Translations under genes and position numbers: made by a program | Shown: one piece after another, positions 5,996 through 11,998 of the stretch | How the letters are laid out: each line of letters opens with the position of its first letter | Numbering within the stretch: the stretch's first letter is position 1 | The notes under the pieces: model-generated | Seen by the model: the letters and a program-made list of their open reading frames with translations, nothing else | The model's database searches: none | Told to the model about the DNA's origin: nothing | Assembly (NCBI GenBank): GCA_018384465.1 | Contig: JAHAYQ010000269.1 | Coordinates: 1 to 11,998 of the forward strand | Direction: 5' to 3' | Length of the DNA: 11,998 nucleotides | Source: Myroides sp. | GTDB lineage: Bacteria; Bacteroidota; Bacteroidia; Flavobacteriales; Flavobacteriaceae

Positions 5996-7615
5996 ATGGA
6001 TAAATATAGGTTTAAATTCCTTGTGGTTCTAATGAGTTTAGCATTAATGGGAATTATTCTCATTCAATTGTATTGGATTAGTACTACATATCAAAACAAC
6101 GACATTCAATTTCAACACTTGGTTAATCAAACCATTGGAAAAGTTGTTGATAAAGTGAAAGAAAAAGAGCGCTATGATTTTCATAAAAAAATTGTTGAAT
6201 ATCGTAACAAAACAGGAAAAAATCCTGATAAAACCGAAGTAAGAAAAATATTTTATACCGAAAAGAACACCACAACCAACGAAGAAATTATTTATACCAA
6301 CATTATTACCGTTGAAAATTTAAATGATTTTAATTTTGGTAAACAGTTCATTGACAGTGCTAGCGGATCTAAAAAAGATTATAAAAATTACATTAGTAGT
6401 CGCAGAACCGAAATTTATCATGGAAACAACACACCTATCGATGGTTTGGGATCAGATATACACAAGGCTTTAAATACTGACACCCAGCCCGATGAAGTGA
6501 TCGAGAAAACAAATGATGGTACAGAGTTTGATAAAATAAGTATAGATTATATGTACAACGATATTGTTTCTGTTTATCCTATAGAAGATCGATTGAACAA
6601 TAAAGTTTTAGCAAGATTAATCAAACAAGAATTAGACAATAACAAAATAACTACAAACTTTGAATATGCGGTGTTTAGCGATGGAAAAGCAACAACCGTA
6701 AAGTCGGCTAATTTTGTTTATAGCGATAACAATACGTATTCTTTGCCCATTTTAACCGATATAGAAAATCATTCAAAATATCAGTTATATATTAGTTTTC
6801 CACAAAAATCAAAATTCTTAGTATCAGATTTATTGCCGTTTATTTTTATTTCGCTATTGTTTACTGTAGTTATTATTGCAGCATATTACAGTGCTATTAG
6901 ACAATTAATAACGCAGCGACAAATTTCAGAAATTAAGAACGATTTCATAAATAACATGACGCATGAGTTTAAAACGCCTATTGCAACCATTAATTTAGCG
7001 TTAGATGCTATTAAAAACCCTAAAATTATTGACGATAACGAAAAGGTTTTAAAGTATGCACAAATGATTCGCGATGAAAATAAAAGAATGCATGCGCAAA
7101 TTGAAAATATCTTACGAATATCAAAATTAGAGAAAAAAGAATTGGATATTCCAAAAGATAAAGTAGAGTTAACAGAGGTTTTAGAAGTAGCGATAGATCA
7201 TGTTTCGTTACTGATTGAAGACCGACAAGGTACATTAACCACTCATTTTAATTCCACACGCGATACCGTTTTAATTAGCCCATCGCATTTTACAAGTGTT
7301 TTTGTAAATATATTAGATAACGCTATAAAATATTCGCCAAACGCACCAGTTATTGAGGTTTTTACCGAAAATGTGAAAGATACCATTATAGTAAAAATTA
7401 AAGATCAAGGGGCAGGAATGAGTAAAGCAGCAACCAAAAAAATATTTGATAAGTTTTATCGTGAACACACCGGTGATTTACACAATGTTAAAGGGCACGG
7501 ATTAGGCTTAGCATACGTGAAACAAATTGTAGACGATCATAACGGTCAGGTCTATGTAGAAAGCGAAAAAGGGAAGGGTAGTACCTTTATAATAAAATTA
7601 CCCCTAATAAATTAA
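5996..7615 (+). CDS. rprX: Membrane sensor histidine kinase, RprX-like
   Basis: The 539-residue protein has membrane helices at about 7-29 and 277-298, with a periplasmic sensor region of about 245 residues between them that shows no motif I recognise. The cytoplasmic part has a HisKA domain with phosphorylated H323 (NNMTHEFKTPIATI) directly after a short linker; no clear HAMP domain is seen. The catalytic ATPase domain shows the N box VNILDNAIKYS (N438, D441, N442), G1 DQGAG (470-474), an F box near FDKFYRE and G2 GHGLGLAYV (500-508). All residues needed for kinase activity appear present. The response regulator gene follows after 27 bases, so this is a cognate pair. The symbol rests mainly on the partner's close likeness to Bacteroides fragilis RprY; the stimulus is unknown. 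Confidence 0.88.
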   Translation: MDKYRFKFLVVLMSLALMGIILIQLYWISTTYQNNDIQFQHLVNQTIGKVVDKVKEKERYDFHKKIVEYRNKTGKNPDKTEVRKIFYTEKNTTTNEEIIYTNIITVENLNDFNFGKQFIDSASGSKKDYKNYISSRRTEIYHGNNTPIDGLGSDIHKALNTDTQPDEVIEKTNDGTEFDKISIDYMYNDIVSVYPIEDRLNNKVLARLIKQELDNNKITTNFEYAVFSDGKATTVKSANFVYSDNNTYSLPILTDIENHSKYQLYISFPQKSKFLVSDLLPFIFISLLFTVVIIAAYYSAIRQLITQRQISEIKNDFINNMTHEFKTPIATINLALDAIKNPKIIDDNEKVLKYAQMIRDENKRMHAQIENILRISKLEKKELDIPKDKVELTEVLEVAIDHVSLLIEDRQGTLTTHFNSTRDTVLISPSHFTSVFVNILDNAIKYSPNAPVIEVFTENVKDTIIVKIKDQGAGMSKAATKKIFDKFYREHTGDLHNVKGHGLGLAYVKQIVDDHNGQVYVESEKGKGSTFIIKLPLIN

Positions 7616-7642
7616 GATAAGTAACAACAAATAAAAAAAGAG

Positions 7643-8350
7643 ATGGAAGGAACTAACAAAAAAATCTTATTAGTAGAAGATGATCCAAACTTTGGATCCA
7701 TCTTAAAAGATTATTTAATAATGAACGATTTCGATGTAACTCTAGCCAAAAACGGTATGGAAGGATTTGAAAAGTTTAAAAAAGATACGTTTGATTTATG
7801 TATTCTTGATGTGATGATGCCTTATAAAGACGGATTTACTTTAGCCCGAGAAATTAGAGATAAAAATAAAGAAATTCCGTTAATCTTCTTGACTGCTAAA
7901 TCAATGAAAGAAGATGTTTTAAAAGGATACAAAGTAGGAGCAGATGATTATTTAAATAAACCTTTTGATTCAGAAGTGTTATTAATGAAAATCAAAGCTA
8001 TTATACAACGTAAATCATCTGAAGTTAAAGCAGAAAATACACAATTTGAATTTCAGATTGGTAAGTTTAATTTAAATTCTAAATTGCGTTTCTTAACTTT
8101 TGAGAACGAAGAACCTATTAAATTATCACCAAAAGAAAATGAATTGCTAAAAATGTTGGCTTTATATGAAAACGATTTAATGCCACGTGAAGTTGCCTTA
8201 ACCAAAATTTGGAGAGATGACAACTATTTTACATCGCGTAGTATGGACGTATATATTGCCAAACTAAGAAAATATTTAAAACCAGATGAGAATGTTGAAA
8301 TTTTAAACATTCACGGAGAAGGATTTAGATTAGTAATAAAAAATAAATAA
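7643..8350 (+). CDS. rprY: OmpR/PhoB-type response regulator, RprY-like
   Basis: The 235-residue regulator has a receiver domain (about 7-123) with E12/D13/D14, phosphoacceptor D56 (CILDVMMP), T84 and K106 (NKPFD). A C-terminal winged-helix DNA-binding domain (about 135-233) includes KLSPKENELLKMLA and a recognition region with DDNYFTSRSMDVYIAKLRKYL. The latter closely resembles my recollection of B. fragilis RprY (DDNYFNARSMDVYI). It is the partner of the kinase immediately upstream, and it is the last gene before a terminator, so the pair forms the end of a transcript. RprY in Bacteroidota has been linked to stress-type responses; targets here cannot be read from this window. Confidence 0.9.
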   Translation: MEGTNKKILLVEDDPNFGSILKDYLIMNDFDVTLAKNGMEGFEKFKKDTFDLCILDVMMPYKDGFTLAREIRDKNKEIPLIFLTAKSMKEDVLKGYKVGADDYLNKPFDSEVLLMKIKAIIQRKSSEVKAENTQFEFQIGKFNLNSKLRFLTFENEEPIKLSPKENELLKMLALYENDLMPREVALTKIWRDDNYFTSRSMDVYIAKLRKYLKPDENVEILNIHGEGFRLVIKNK

Positions 8351-8353
8351 AAG

Positions 8354-8377
8354 ATGGGGCGCATGCCTCATTTTTTT
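8354..8377 (+). terminator. Intrinsic terminator after the two-component pair
   Basis: A 7-bp stem (8354-8360 with 8365-8371, ATGGGGC/GCCTCAT with one G-U pair) has the loop GCAT and is followed by a run of seven T residues (8371-8377). It begins only four bases after the regulator's stop codon and separates it from the next small gene. Confidence 0.75.
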
Positions 8378-8393
8378 ATCATTTCGTAAAATT

Positions 8394-8852
8394 ATGAATA
8401 TTACAACGCTTAAAAAAAGATTCATAGCTGCAGATACACCTTTATATAATATGTACATGCAGCTAAACCAGTTTTTAGTTGAATTAAACAAGAAAAAAAT
8501 TCCAGACAGTATTGTTAATCAAATCAATAAGGAAGTAGAAGAGTTAAATAATATTACTGATTCTGATGGATTGCAAAAATTGGTAAAACAAAAACAATCA
8601 ATACTTGTACGGTTACTTGAAAAGGAATTAAAAATGGTGCCTATCAACTATTATCGCAATTTGTGGATTGCCTTAGGAATGACCGCATTTGGAATACCCT
8701 TAGGGGTTGCTTTTGGAGCAAGTTTAGGTAATTTTGCTTTGTTTGCCTTAGGAGTTCCTGTTGGTTTGGCAATAGGGTTAGGCGTTGGTATGCAATTAGA
8801 TAAAAAAGCTTTAAAAGAAGGCAGACAGTTAGCTGTAGAAATGAAATATTAA
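8394..8852 (+). CDS. Small glycine-rich two-helix membrane protein, unknown function
   Basis: I do not recognise a named family for this 152-residue protein. Residues 1-85 are charged and helical, with a likely coiled-coil segment (about 20-80, rich in Asn, Lys, Glu and Leu). Residues about 90-130 form two hydrophobic glycine-rich helices (IALGMTAFGIPLGVAFGASL and FALFALGVPVGLAIGLGVGM) with small-residue spacing like glycine zippers, joined by a very short turn. The C-terminus is lysine-rich (KKALKEGRQ). This suggests a helical hairpin in the membrane with both ends on the cytoplasmic side. Terminators stand on both sides, so it appears to be a single-gene unit, although only 16 bases separate the first terminator from the start and no -7 motif is obvious. 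Confidence 0.75.
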   Translation: MNITTLKKRFIAADTPLYNMYMQLNQFLVELNKKKIPDSIVNQINKEVEELNNITDSDGLQKLVKQKQSILVRLLEKELKMVPINYYRNLWIALGMTAFGIPLGVAFGASLGNFALFALGVPVGLAIGLGVGMQLDKKALKEGRQLAVEMKY

Positions 8853-8853
8853 G

Positions 8854-8895
8854 AAAAAGCGTTTTGAAGTTATATACTTCAAAACGGCTTTTTTT
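8854..8895. terminator. Strong, probably bidirectional terminator between convergent genes
   Basis: A 10-bp perfect stem (8861-8870 with 8876-8885, GTTTTGAAGT/ACTTCAAAAC) extends through GC pairs with one bulged G to A5/T5 flanks. It is followed on the plus strand by seven T residues (8889-8895), and on the minus strand the A-run 8854-8858 gives a U tail. It sits between the 3' ends of two convergent genes and can serve both. Confidence 0.85.
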
Positions 8896-8903
8896 GTTAG
8901 AAT

Positions 8904-9998
8904 TTACTCAAAATAACTAAGATTGTGGTTGTTTTCTAAGGTTAATAATGTTTCGTAAATTAGTTTAATTACGTTTTCCACATCATTTCTATGAACCATT
9001 TCAACCGTTGTGTGCATATATCTTAAAGGTAAAGAAATAAGAGCCGAAGCTACACCGCCATTACTATATGCAAAAGCATCGGTATCAGTACCTGTAACTC
9101 GTGACGACGCCAATCTTTGAAAAGGAATGTTATTAGTTGTAGCGGTATCAATAATTAAATCGCGCAAGTTATTTTGCACAGCAGGTGCATACGTAATCAC
9201 TGGTCCTAAACCAATTTTGGCATCGCCTTCCACTTTTTTATCAATCATTGGTGTAGTGCTGTCGTGGCAAACATCGGTTACAATAGCTATATTTGGTTTT
9301 ATAGTTTGTGTAATCATCTCAGCACCACGTAAACCTACCTCTTCTTGCACGGCATTAGTAATATATAAACCAAAAGGTAGTTTTTTATTATTTTCTTTTA
9401 ATAAACGAGCCACTTCTGCAATCATAAATCCACCCATACGATTGTCTAAAGCTCTACAAATAAACTTGTTGTCATTTAATATTTCAAAACCATCAGGGTA
9501 CGTAATAACACAACCTACATGCACGCCCAAAGCTTCTACTTCGGCTTTAGAATCGCATCCGCAATCAATAAAAATATTTTCAAGTTTTGGGGTGGGTTCG
9601 TCTTTACCTGCTCGAAGTCGTGTGTGAATTGCTGGCCATCCAAATACACCTTTAACAATGCCGTTGTTTGTGTGAATATTAACTCTTTTTGATGGCGCAA
9701 TCATTTGGTCACTTCCACCGTTTCTAATTACATAAATCATTCCGTCGTCTGAAATATAATTTACGTACCACGAAATTTCATCGGCATGTCCTTCAATAAC
9801 TACTTTAAAATCGGCATCTGGATTAATTACTGCAACTGCCGTTCCGTAAGTGTCTGTAAAAAGGGTATCAACATAAGGTTTAATGTAGTCCATCCATAGT
9901 TTTTGTCCTTCTTTTTCAACACCTGTTGGCGAAGCATTGTTAAGGTATTTTTCTAAAAAGCTAAGAGATTGATTATTTAGTATGGTTTTTGCTTGCAT
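8904..9998 (-). CDS. M42 family zinc aminopeptidase
   Basis: The 364-residue protein is a typical M42 (glutamyl aminopeptidase/TET-type) metallopeptidase, a cytoplasmic enzyme that usually forms dodecameric shells trimming peptides. All expected active-site residues are visible: H71 and D73 (EGHADEISW), bridging D185 (RALDNRMGG), catalytic E219 and metal ligand E220 (AVQEEVGLRG), D242 (VTDVCHDST) and H329 (RYMHTTVEMVHRNDVEN). TGTDTDAFAYSNGG (302-315) is the family substrate-site loop. No signal peptide is present. The start is the ATG at 9998. It is convergent with the small membrane protein gene, sharing a terminator, and divergent from the DUF4294 gene across 71 bases. The family was once named endoglucanase or cellulase M in error; peptidase activity is the sound call, and substrate preference is unknown. 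Confidence 0.93.
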   Translation of the reverse strand: MQAKTILNNQSLSFLEKYLNNASPTGVEKEGQKLWMDYIKPYVDTLFTDTYGTAVAVINPDADFKVVIEGHADEISWYVNYISDDGMIYVIRNGGSDQMIAPSKRVNIHTNNGIVKGVFGWPAIHTRLRAGKDEPTPKLENIFIDCGCDSKAEVEALGVHVGCVITYPDGFEILNDNKFICRALDNRMGGFMIAEVARLLKENNKKLPFGLYITNAVQEEVGLRGAEMITQTIKPNIAIVTDVCHDSTTPMIDKKVEGDAKIGLGPVITYAPAVQNNLRDLIIDTATTNNIPFQRLASSRVTGTDTDAFAYSNGGVASALISLPLRYMHTTVEMVHRNDVENVIKLIYETLLTLENNHNLSYFE

Positions 9999-10069
9999 AA
10001 TTTATGTAAATTTTACACGAAAATACTAATAATTTTACACTATATTTACTTTAAAATACATGAAATACA

Positions 10070-10762
10070 ATGAAAGCATTTATTATAGTTTTATTTACGA
10101 TTTTTTGTTGGTCTGCACAGGCTCAGGTCAATGATTGGGAAAAGTATGCTGATTCGTTACGAACAAATGTATTAGATGACGGAGAGATTGAAAAAGAGTA
10201 TATGTTGCCCGAGTTATACATGAATTTTTCTAAAGAAGAATTAGAACGTATAAAAATAGAAAATGCGTTACGTAGACGAATTTTACGCGTATATCCTTAT
10301 GCCGTTTTAACAAGTCATAACTTAACAAACTTAAATGCTGAAATGGCTAAATTAAGTACTAAAAAAGAACAAAGACGCCATTTAAGAAAAACGGAAAAGT
10401 ATTTAAAAGAACAATTTGAAGAGCGATTAAAAAAACTATCTCGTAAAGATGGACAGATTTTAGTTAAATTAATTAACCGGCAAACAGGGCAAACTACTTT
10501 TGAATTAGTTAAAGATTTAAAAAGTGGATGGTCAGCGTTTTGGAGTAATCAAACAGCGAAGTTGTTCGATATCAATTTAAAAACAAAATATGCCCCAGCT
10601 GATGTTTTAGAAGATTTTTATATTGAAATGATTTTACAAGAATTGCGTGATGAAGGCAGAATACAGTATAGAGAAGCTGCCCGAGATTTAAATATGAATA
10701 AAGTAAAAAGTCATTGGAAAGCTACTTTAGGCGATTCTGGCTATTATCCAAACGAAAATTAA
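10070..10762 (+). CDS. Secreted DUF4294 protein
   Basis: This 230-residue protein starts with a signal peptide (MKAFIIVLFTIFCWSAQA, cleavage likely after residue 18, before QVND), so it is exported to the periplasm or beyond. The mature part is charged. Its core, LRRRILRVYPYAVLTSHNL (residues 67-85) followed by a KKEQRRHLRKTEKYLKEQFE helix, is the recognisable pattern of DUF4294, a Bacteroidota family of unknown function. The C-terminus (about 170-230) includes LFDINLKTKYAPADVLEDFYIE. No catalytic motif stands out, and there is no lipobox or C-terminal type IX sorting domain. It is divergent from the M42 peptidase gene and 39 bases upstream of dnaX, so it could share a transcript with dnaX in addition to that gene's own -7 site. 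Confidence 0.82.
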   Translation: MKAFIIVLFTIFCWSAQAQVNDWEKYADSLRTNVLDDGEIEKEYMLPELYMNFSKEELERIKIENALRRRILRVYPYAVLTSHNLTNLNAEMAKLSTKKEQRRHLRKTEKYLKEQFEERLKKLSRKDGQILVKLINRQTGQTTFELVKDLKSGWSAFWSNQTAKLFDINLKTKYAPADVLEDFYIEMILQELRDEGRIQYREAARDLNMNKVKSHWKATLGDSGYYPNEN

Positions 10763-10776
10763 TCAAATATTTTTGA

Positions 10777-10784
10777 TACCTTTG
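10777..10784 (+). promoter_or_regulatory. Possible -7 element for dnaX
   Basis: TACCTTTG matches TAnnTTTG exactly, 17 bases before the dnaX start codon, which implies a leader of about ten bases. The -33 region (about 10755) reads AAAATT rather than TTTG, so only the -7 half is well supported. Confidence 0.45.
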
Positions 10785-10801
10785 CAATAAGTAGTAAATT
10801 C

Positions 10802-11884
10802 ATGGAACAGTTTATAGTATCGGCAAGAAAATACCGTCCGCAAACATTTAAAGATGTTGTTGGTCAGCAAACCATTACCAACACTTTGATTAATGCTATA
10901 GAAAACAACCATTTAGCGCAGGCATTGCTTTTCACAGGTCCTCGTGGCGTGGGGAAAACTACTTGTGCCCGAATTTTAGCTCGAAAAATTAATCAAGTGG
11001 GATACGATGATCCCACCGAGGATTTTGCGTTTAATGTATTTGAGTTAGATGCTGCTTCAAACAATTCGGTAGACGATATCCGTAATTTAATAGACCAAGT
11101 GCGTATACCGCCTCAAACAGGTATCTATAAAGTATATATTATTGATGAGGTGCACATGTTGTCTTCGGCGGCTTTTAATGCTTTTCTTAAAACATTAGAA
11201 GAACCACCAAAACACGCTATTTTTATTCTAGCAACTACAGAAAAGCACAAGATTATACCTACCATTTTATCGCGTTGTCAAATTTTTGATTTTAAACGTA
11301 TTACTGTAAACGATGCAAAAGAGCATTTAAAAGAAGTAGCGGTTAGCCAAAATATTACTTTTGAAGAAGACGCCTTGCAAATTATCGCTCAAAAAGCCGA
11401 TGGGGCCATGCGTGATGCCTTATCTATTTTTGACCGCGTCGTGTCGTTCTGTGGTAATCATTTAACTCGACAAGCTGTTGCAGAAAATTTAAACGTTTTA
11501 GATTATGATTACTATTTAAAAGTAACTGATTTAATTATCACAAATGACATTCCTAATCTGTTATTGGCTTTTGATGATATTTTGGCAAAAGGTTTTGACG
11601 CACATCATTTTGTAAGTGGTTTAGCATCGCATTTTAGAAACTTATTGGTATGTCAAAATCCGCAAACCTTGAACTTATTAGAAGTTAGTGATGAAAATAA
11701 AAATTTATTTTATGTGCAATCTCAAAAATTAAGTCAATCACAGCTTATAGAAGCCATTGATTTATCAAATAATTGTGAATTAAAGTACAAAACTTCTATG
11801 AATCAGCGATTGTTAGTGGAATTGTGTTTAATGCAATTAGCTACCATCACACACCCTGAAAAAAAAAATTTAAATCTAAATTAA
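10802..11884 (+). CDS. dnaX: DNA polymerase III subunit gamma/tau, zero-frame (short) product
   Basis: The 360-codon zero frame encodes the AAA+ clamp-loader subunit, which loads the sliding clamp. It has the start pattern SARKYRPQTFKDVVGQ (7-22), Walker A GPRGVGKTT (46-54), Walker B YIIDEVHM (112-119), sensor 1 near LATTEKHK and the arginine-finger motif SRCQ (157-160), then GAMRDALSIFDR of sensor 2, followed by the DnaX domain III oligomerisation region (about 235-350). The four-cysteine zinc module usual between Walker A and B is absent; the segment ARKINQVGYDDPTEDF takes its place, as I recall for other flavobacteria. The frame stops at 11882-11884, just past an A10 run. The -1 frame is open beyond, so this frame alone gives a gamma-length protein lacking the tau tail. 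Confidence 0.93.
   Translation: MEQFIVSARKYRPQTFKDVVGQQTITNTLINAIENNHLAQALLFTGPRGVGKTTCARILARKINQVGYDDPTEDFAFNVFELDAASNNSVDDIRNLIDQVRIPPQTGIYKVYIIDEVHMLSSAAFNAFLKTLEEPPKHAIFILATTEKHKIIPTILSRCQIFDFKRITVNDAKEHLKEVAVSQNITFEEDALQIIAQKADGAMRDALSIFDRVVSFCGNHLTRQAVAENLNVLDYDYYLKVTDLIITNDIPNLLLAFDDILAKGFDAHHFVSGLASHFRNLLVCQNPQTLNLLEVSDENKNLFYVQSQKLSQSQLIEAIDLSNNCELKYKTSMNQRLLVELCLMQLATITHPEKKNLNLN
11859..11868 (+). other. A10 slippery tract in dnaX (frameshift or transcriptional slippage site)
   Basis: Ten consecutive A residues read GAA AAA AAA AAT in the zero frame, which includes the slippery heptamer A AAA AAA (11860-11866) in correct phase. The zero frame stops 13 bases after the run (11882). 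A shift to -1, or an RNA polymerase insertion of one A, enters a frame open to the window edge. The +1 frame stops at once (TAA 11871-11873). dnaX is the classic gene for this: ribosomal -1 shift in E. coli and A9 polymerase slippage in Thermus. I see no strong stem just downstream, which favours polymerase slippage over ribosomal shifting. A sequencing or assembly error in the homopolymer is the main alternative. Confidence 0.65.
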
Positions 11885-11998
11885 TACCAGCGTCTTTCTT
11901 TAAAAAATCGATTAAGAACCGCAATGATATTGTAGTAGAAGATCTTAAAAAAGTAGAAGCACCATCTAAGGTTGAATCAAAGTTAGAGGACGATCAAT
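11869..11998 (+). CDS. dnaX: tau-specific extension of dnaX in the -1 frame, partial
   Basis: In the frame reached by a -1 shift at the A10 run, 43 codons are open to the window end with no stop. The product continues from PEKKK as FKSKLIPASFFKKS and then a lysine, glutamate and valine-rich, proline-containing segment (VEDLKKVEAPSKVESK). This is what the linker between DnaX domain III and the tau C-terminal domains looks like, and LIPASFF resembles my recollection of flavobacterial DnaX proteins at this point. It has no start codon of its own near its beginning, so it makes sense only as an extension. The C-terminal domains that bind DnaB and the polymerase would lie to the right of the window. 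Confidence 0.65.

Noticed and set aside
5996..7615. The sensor kinase considered as PorY, the partner of PorX
   Set aside because: It sits 27 bases before its own OmpR-type regulator, which strongly resembles RprY, so the local partner is the better choice; cross-talk to PorX remains only a possibility.
9127..9627. Long plus-strand open frame of 166 codons
   Set aside because: It lies wholly antisense to the M42 peptidase, whose active-site motifs are all intact; the product has no sensible domain.
11868..11873. A +1 shift in dnaX
   Set aside because: The +1 frame meets TAA at 11871-11873 directly after the A-run, so only the -1 frame can extend the protein.
1..11998. Mobile elements, CRISPR arrays, defence islands or foreign-composition segments
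   Set aside because: No transposase, integrase, repeat array or composition break is visible; nearly all genes belong to core or lineage-typical families.

Overview
The window looks like core chromosome of a low-GC Bacteroidota bacterium, most probably a member of the Flavobacteriaceae or a close relative. The reasons are the A+T-rich coding, the near absence of Shine-Dalgarno sequences, several promoter-like sites of the Bacteroidota -7 type (TAnnTTTG), and lineage-typical proteins: a PorX-like response regulator with a PglZ domain, DUF4258 and DUF4294 proteins, and an RprX/RprY-type two-component pair. I see no insertion sequence, prophage, CRISPR array or rRNA, and no patch of clearly foreign composition.

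Left part (1-4146), all on the minus strand. The window opens with the N-terminus of a DUF808 (YedI-like) membrane protein. Next is a tandem pair of class II tRNA genes, Ser(TGA) then Tyr(GTA), with a good promoter upstream and an intrinsic terminator downstream. Then, in order of transcription, come porX (type IX secretion regulator), tsaE (tRNA t6A synthesis), an alanine dehydrogenase and a small DUF4258 membrane protein. porX, tsaE and the dehydrogenase are packed tightly enough to be one operon.

Middle part (4334-8852), plus strand. A membrane-anchored family 2 glycosyltransferase overlaps coaE (last step of coenzyme A synthesis) by one base. After these come the sensor kinase and OmpR-type regulator (rprX-rprY-like), closed by a terminator, and a separate small glycine-rich two-helix membrane protein closed by a strong, probably bidirectional terminator.

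Right part (8904-11998). An M42 zinc aminopeptidase on the minus strand is divergent from a secreted DUF4294 protein, which is followed by dnaX, the polymerase III clamp-loader subunit gamma/tau. The dnaX zero frame ends after 360 codons. However, a run of ten A residues lies 13 bases before that stop, and the -1 frame beyond it stays open to the window edge with a tau-like sequence. This is the most interesting signal here: a probable slippage or frameshift site that would make both a short gamma-like and a long tau-like protein, unless it is a homopolymer sequencing error.

Overall the region is housekeeping (tRNA, t6A, CoA, replication) mixed with envelope and secretion regulation. I found no convincing new defence or mobile system.
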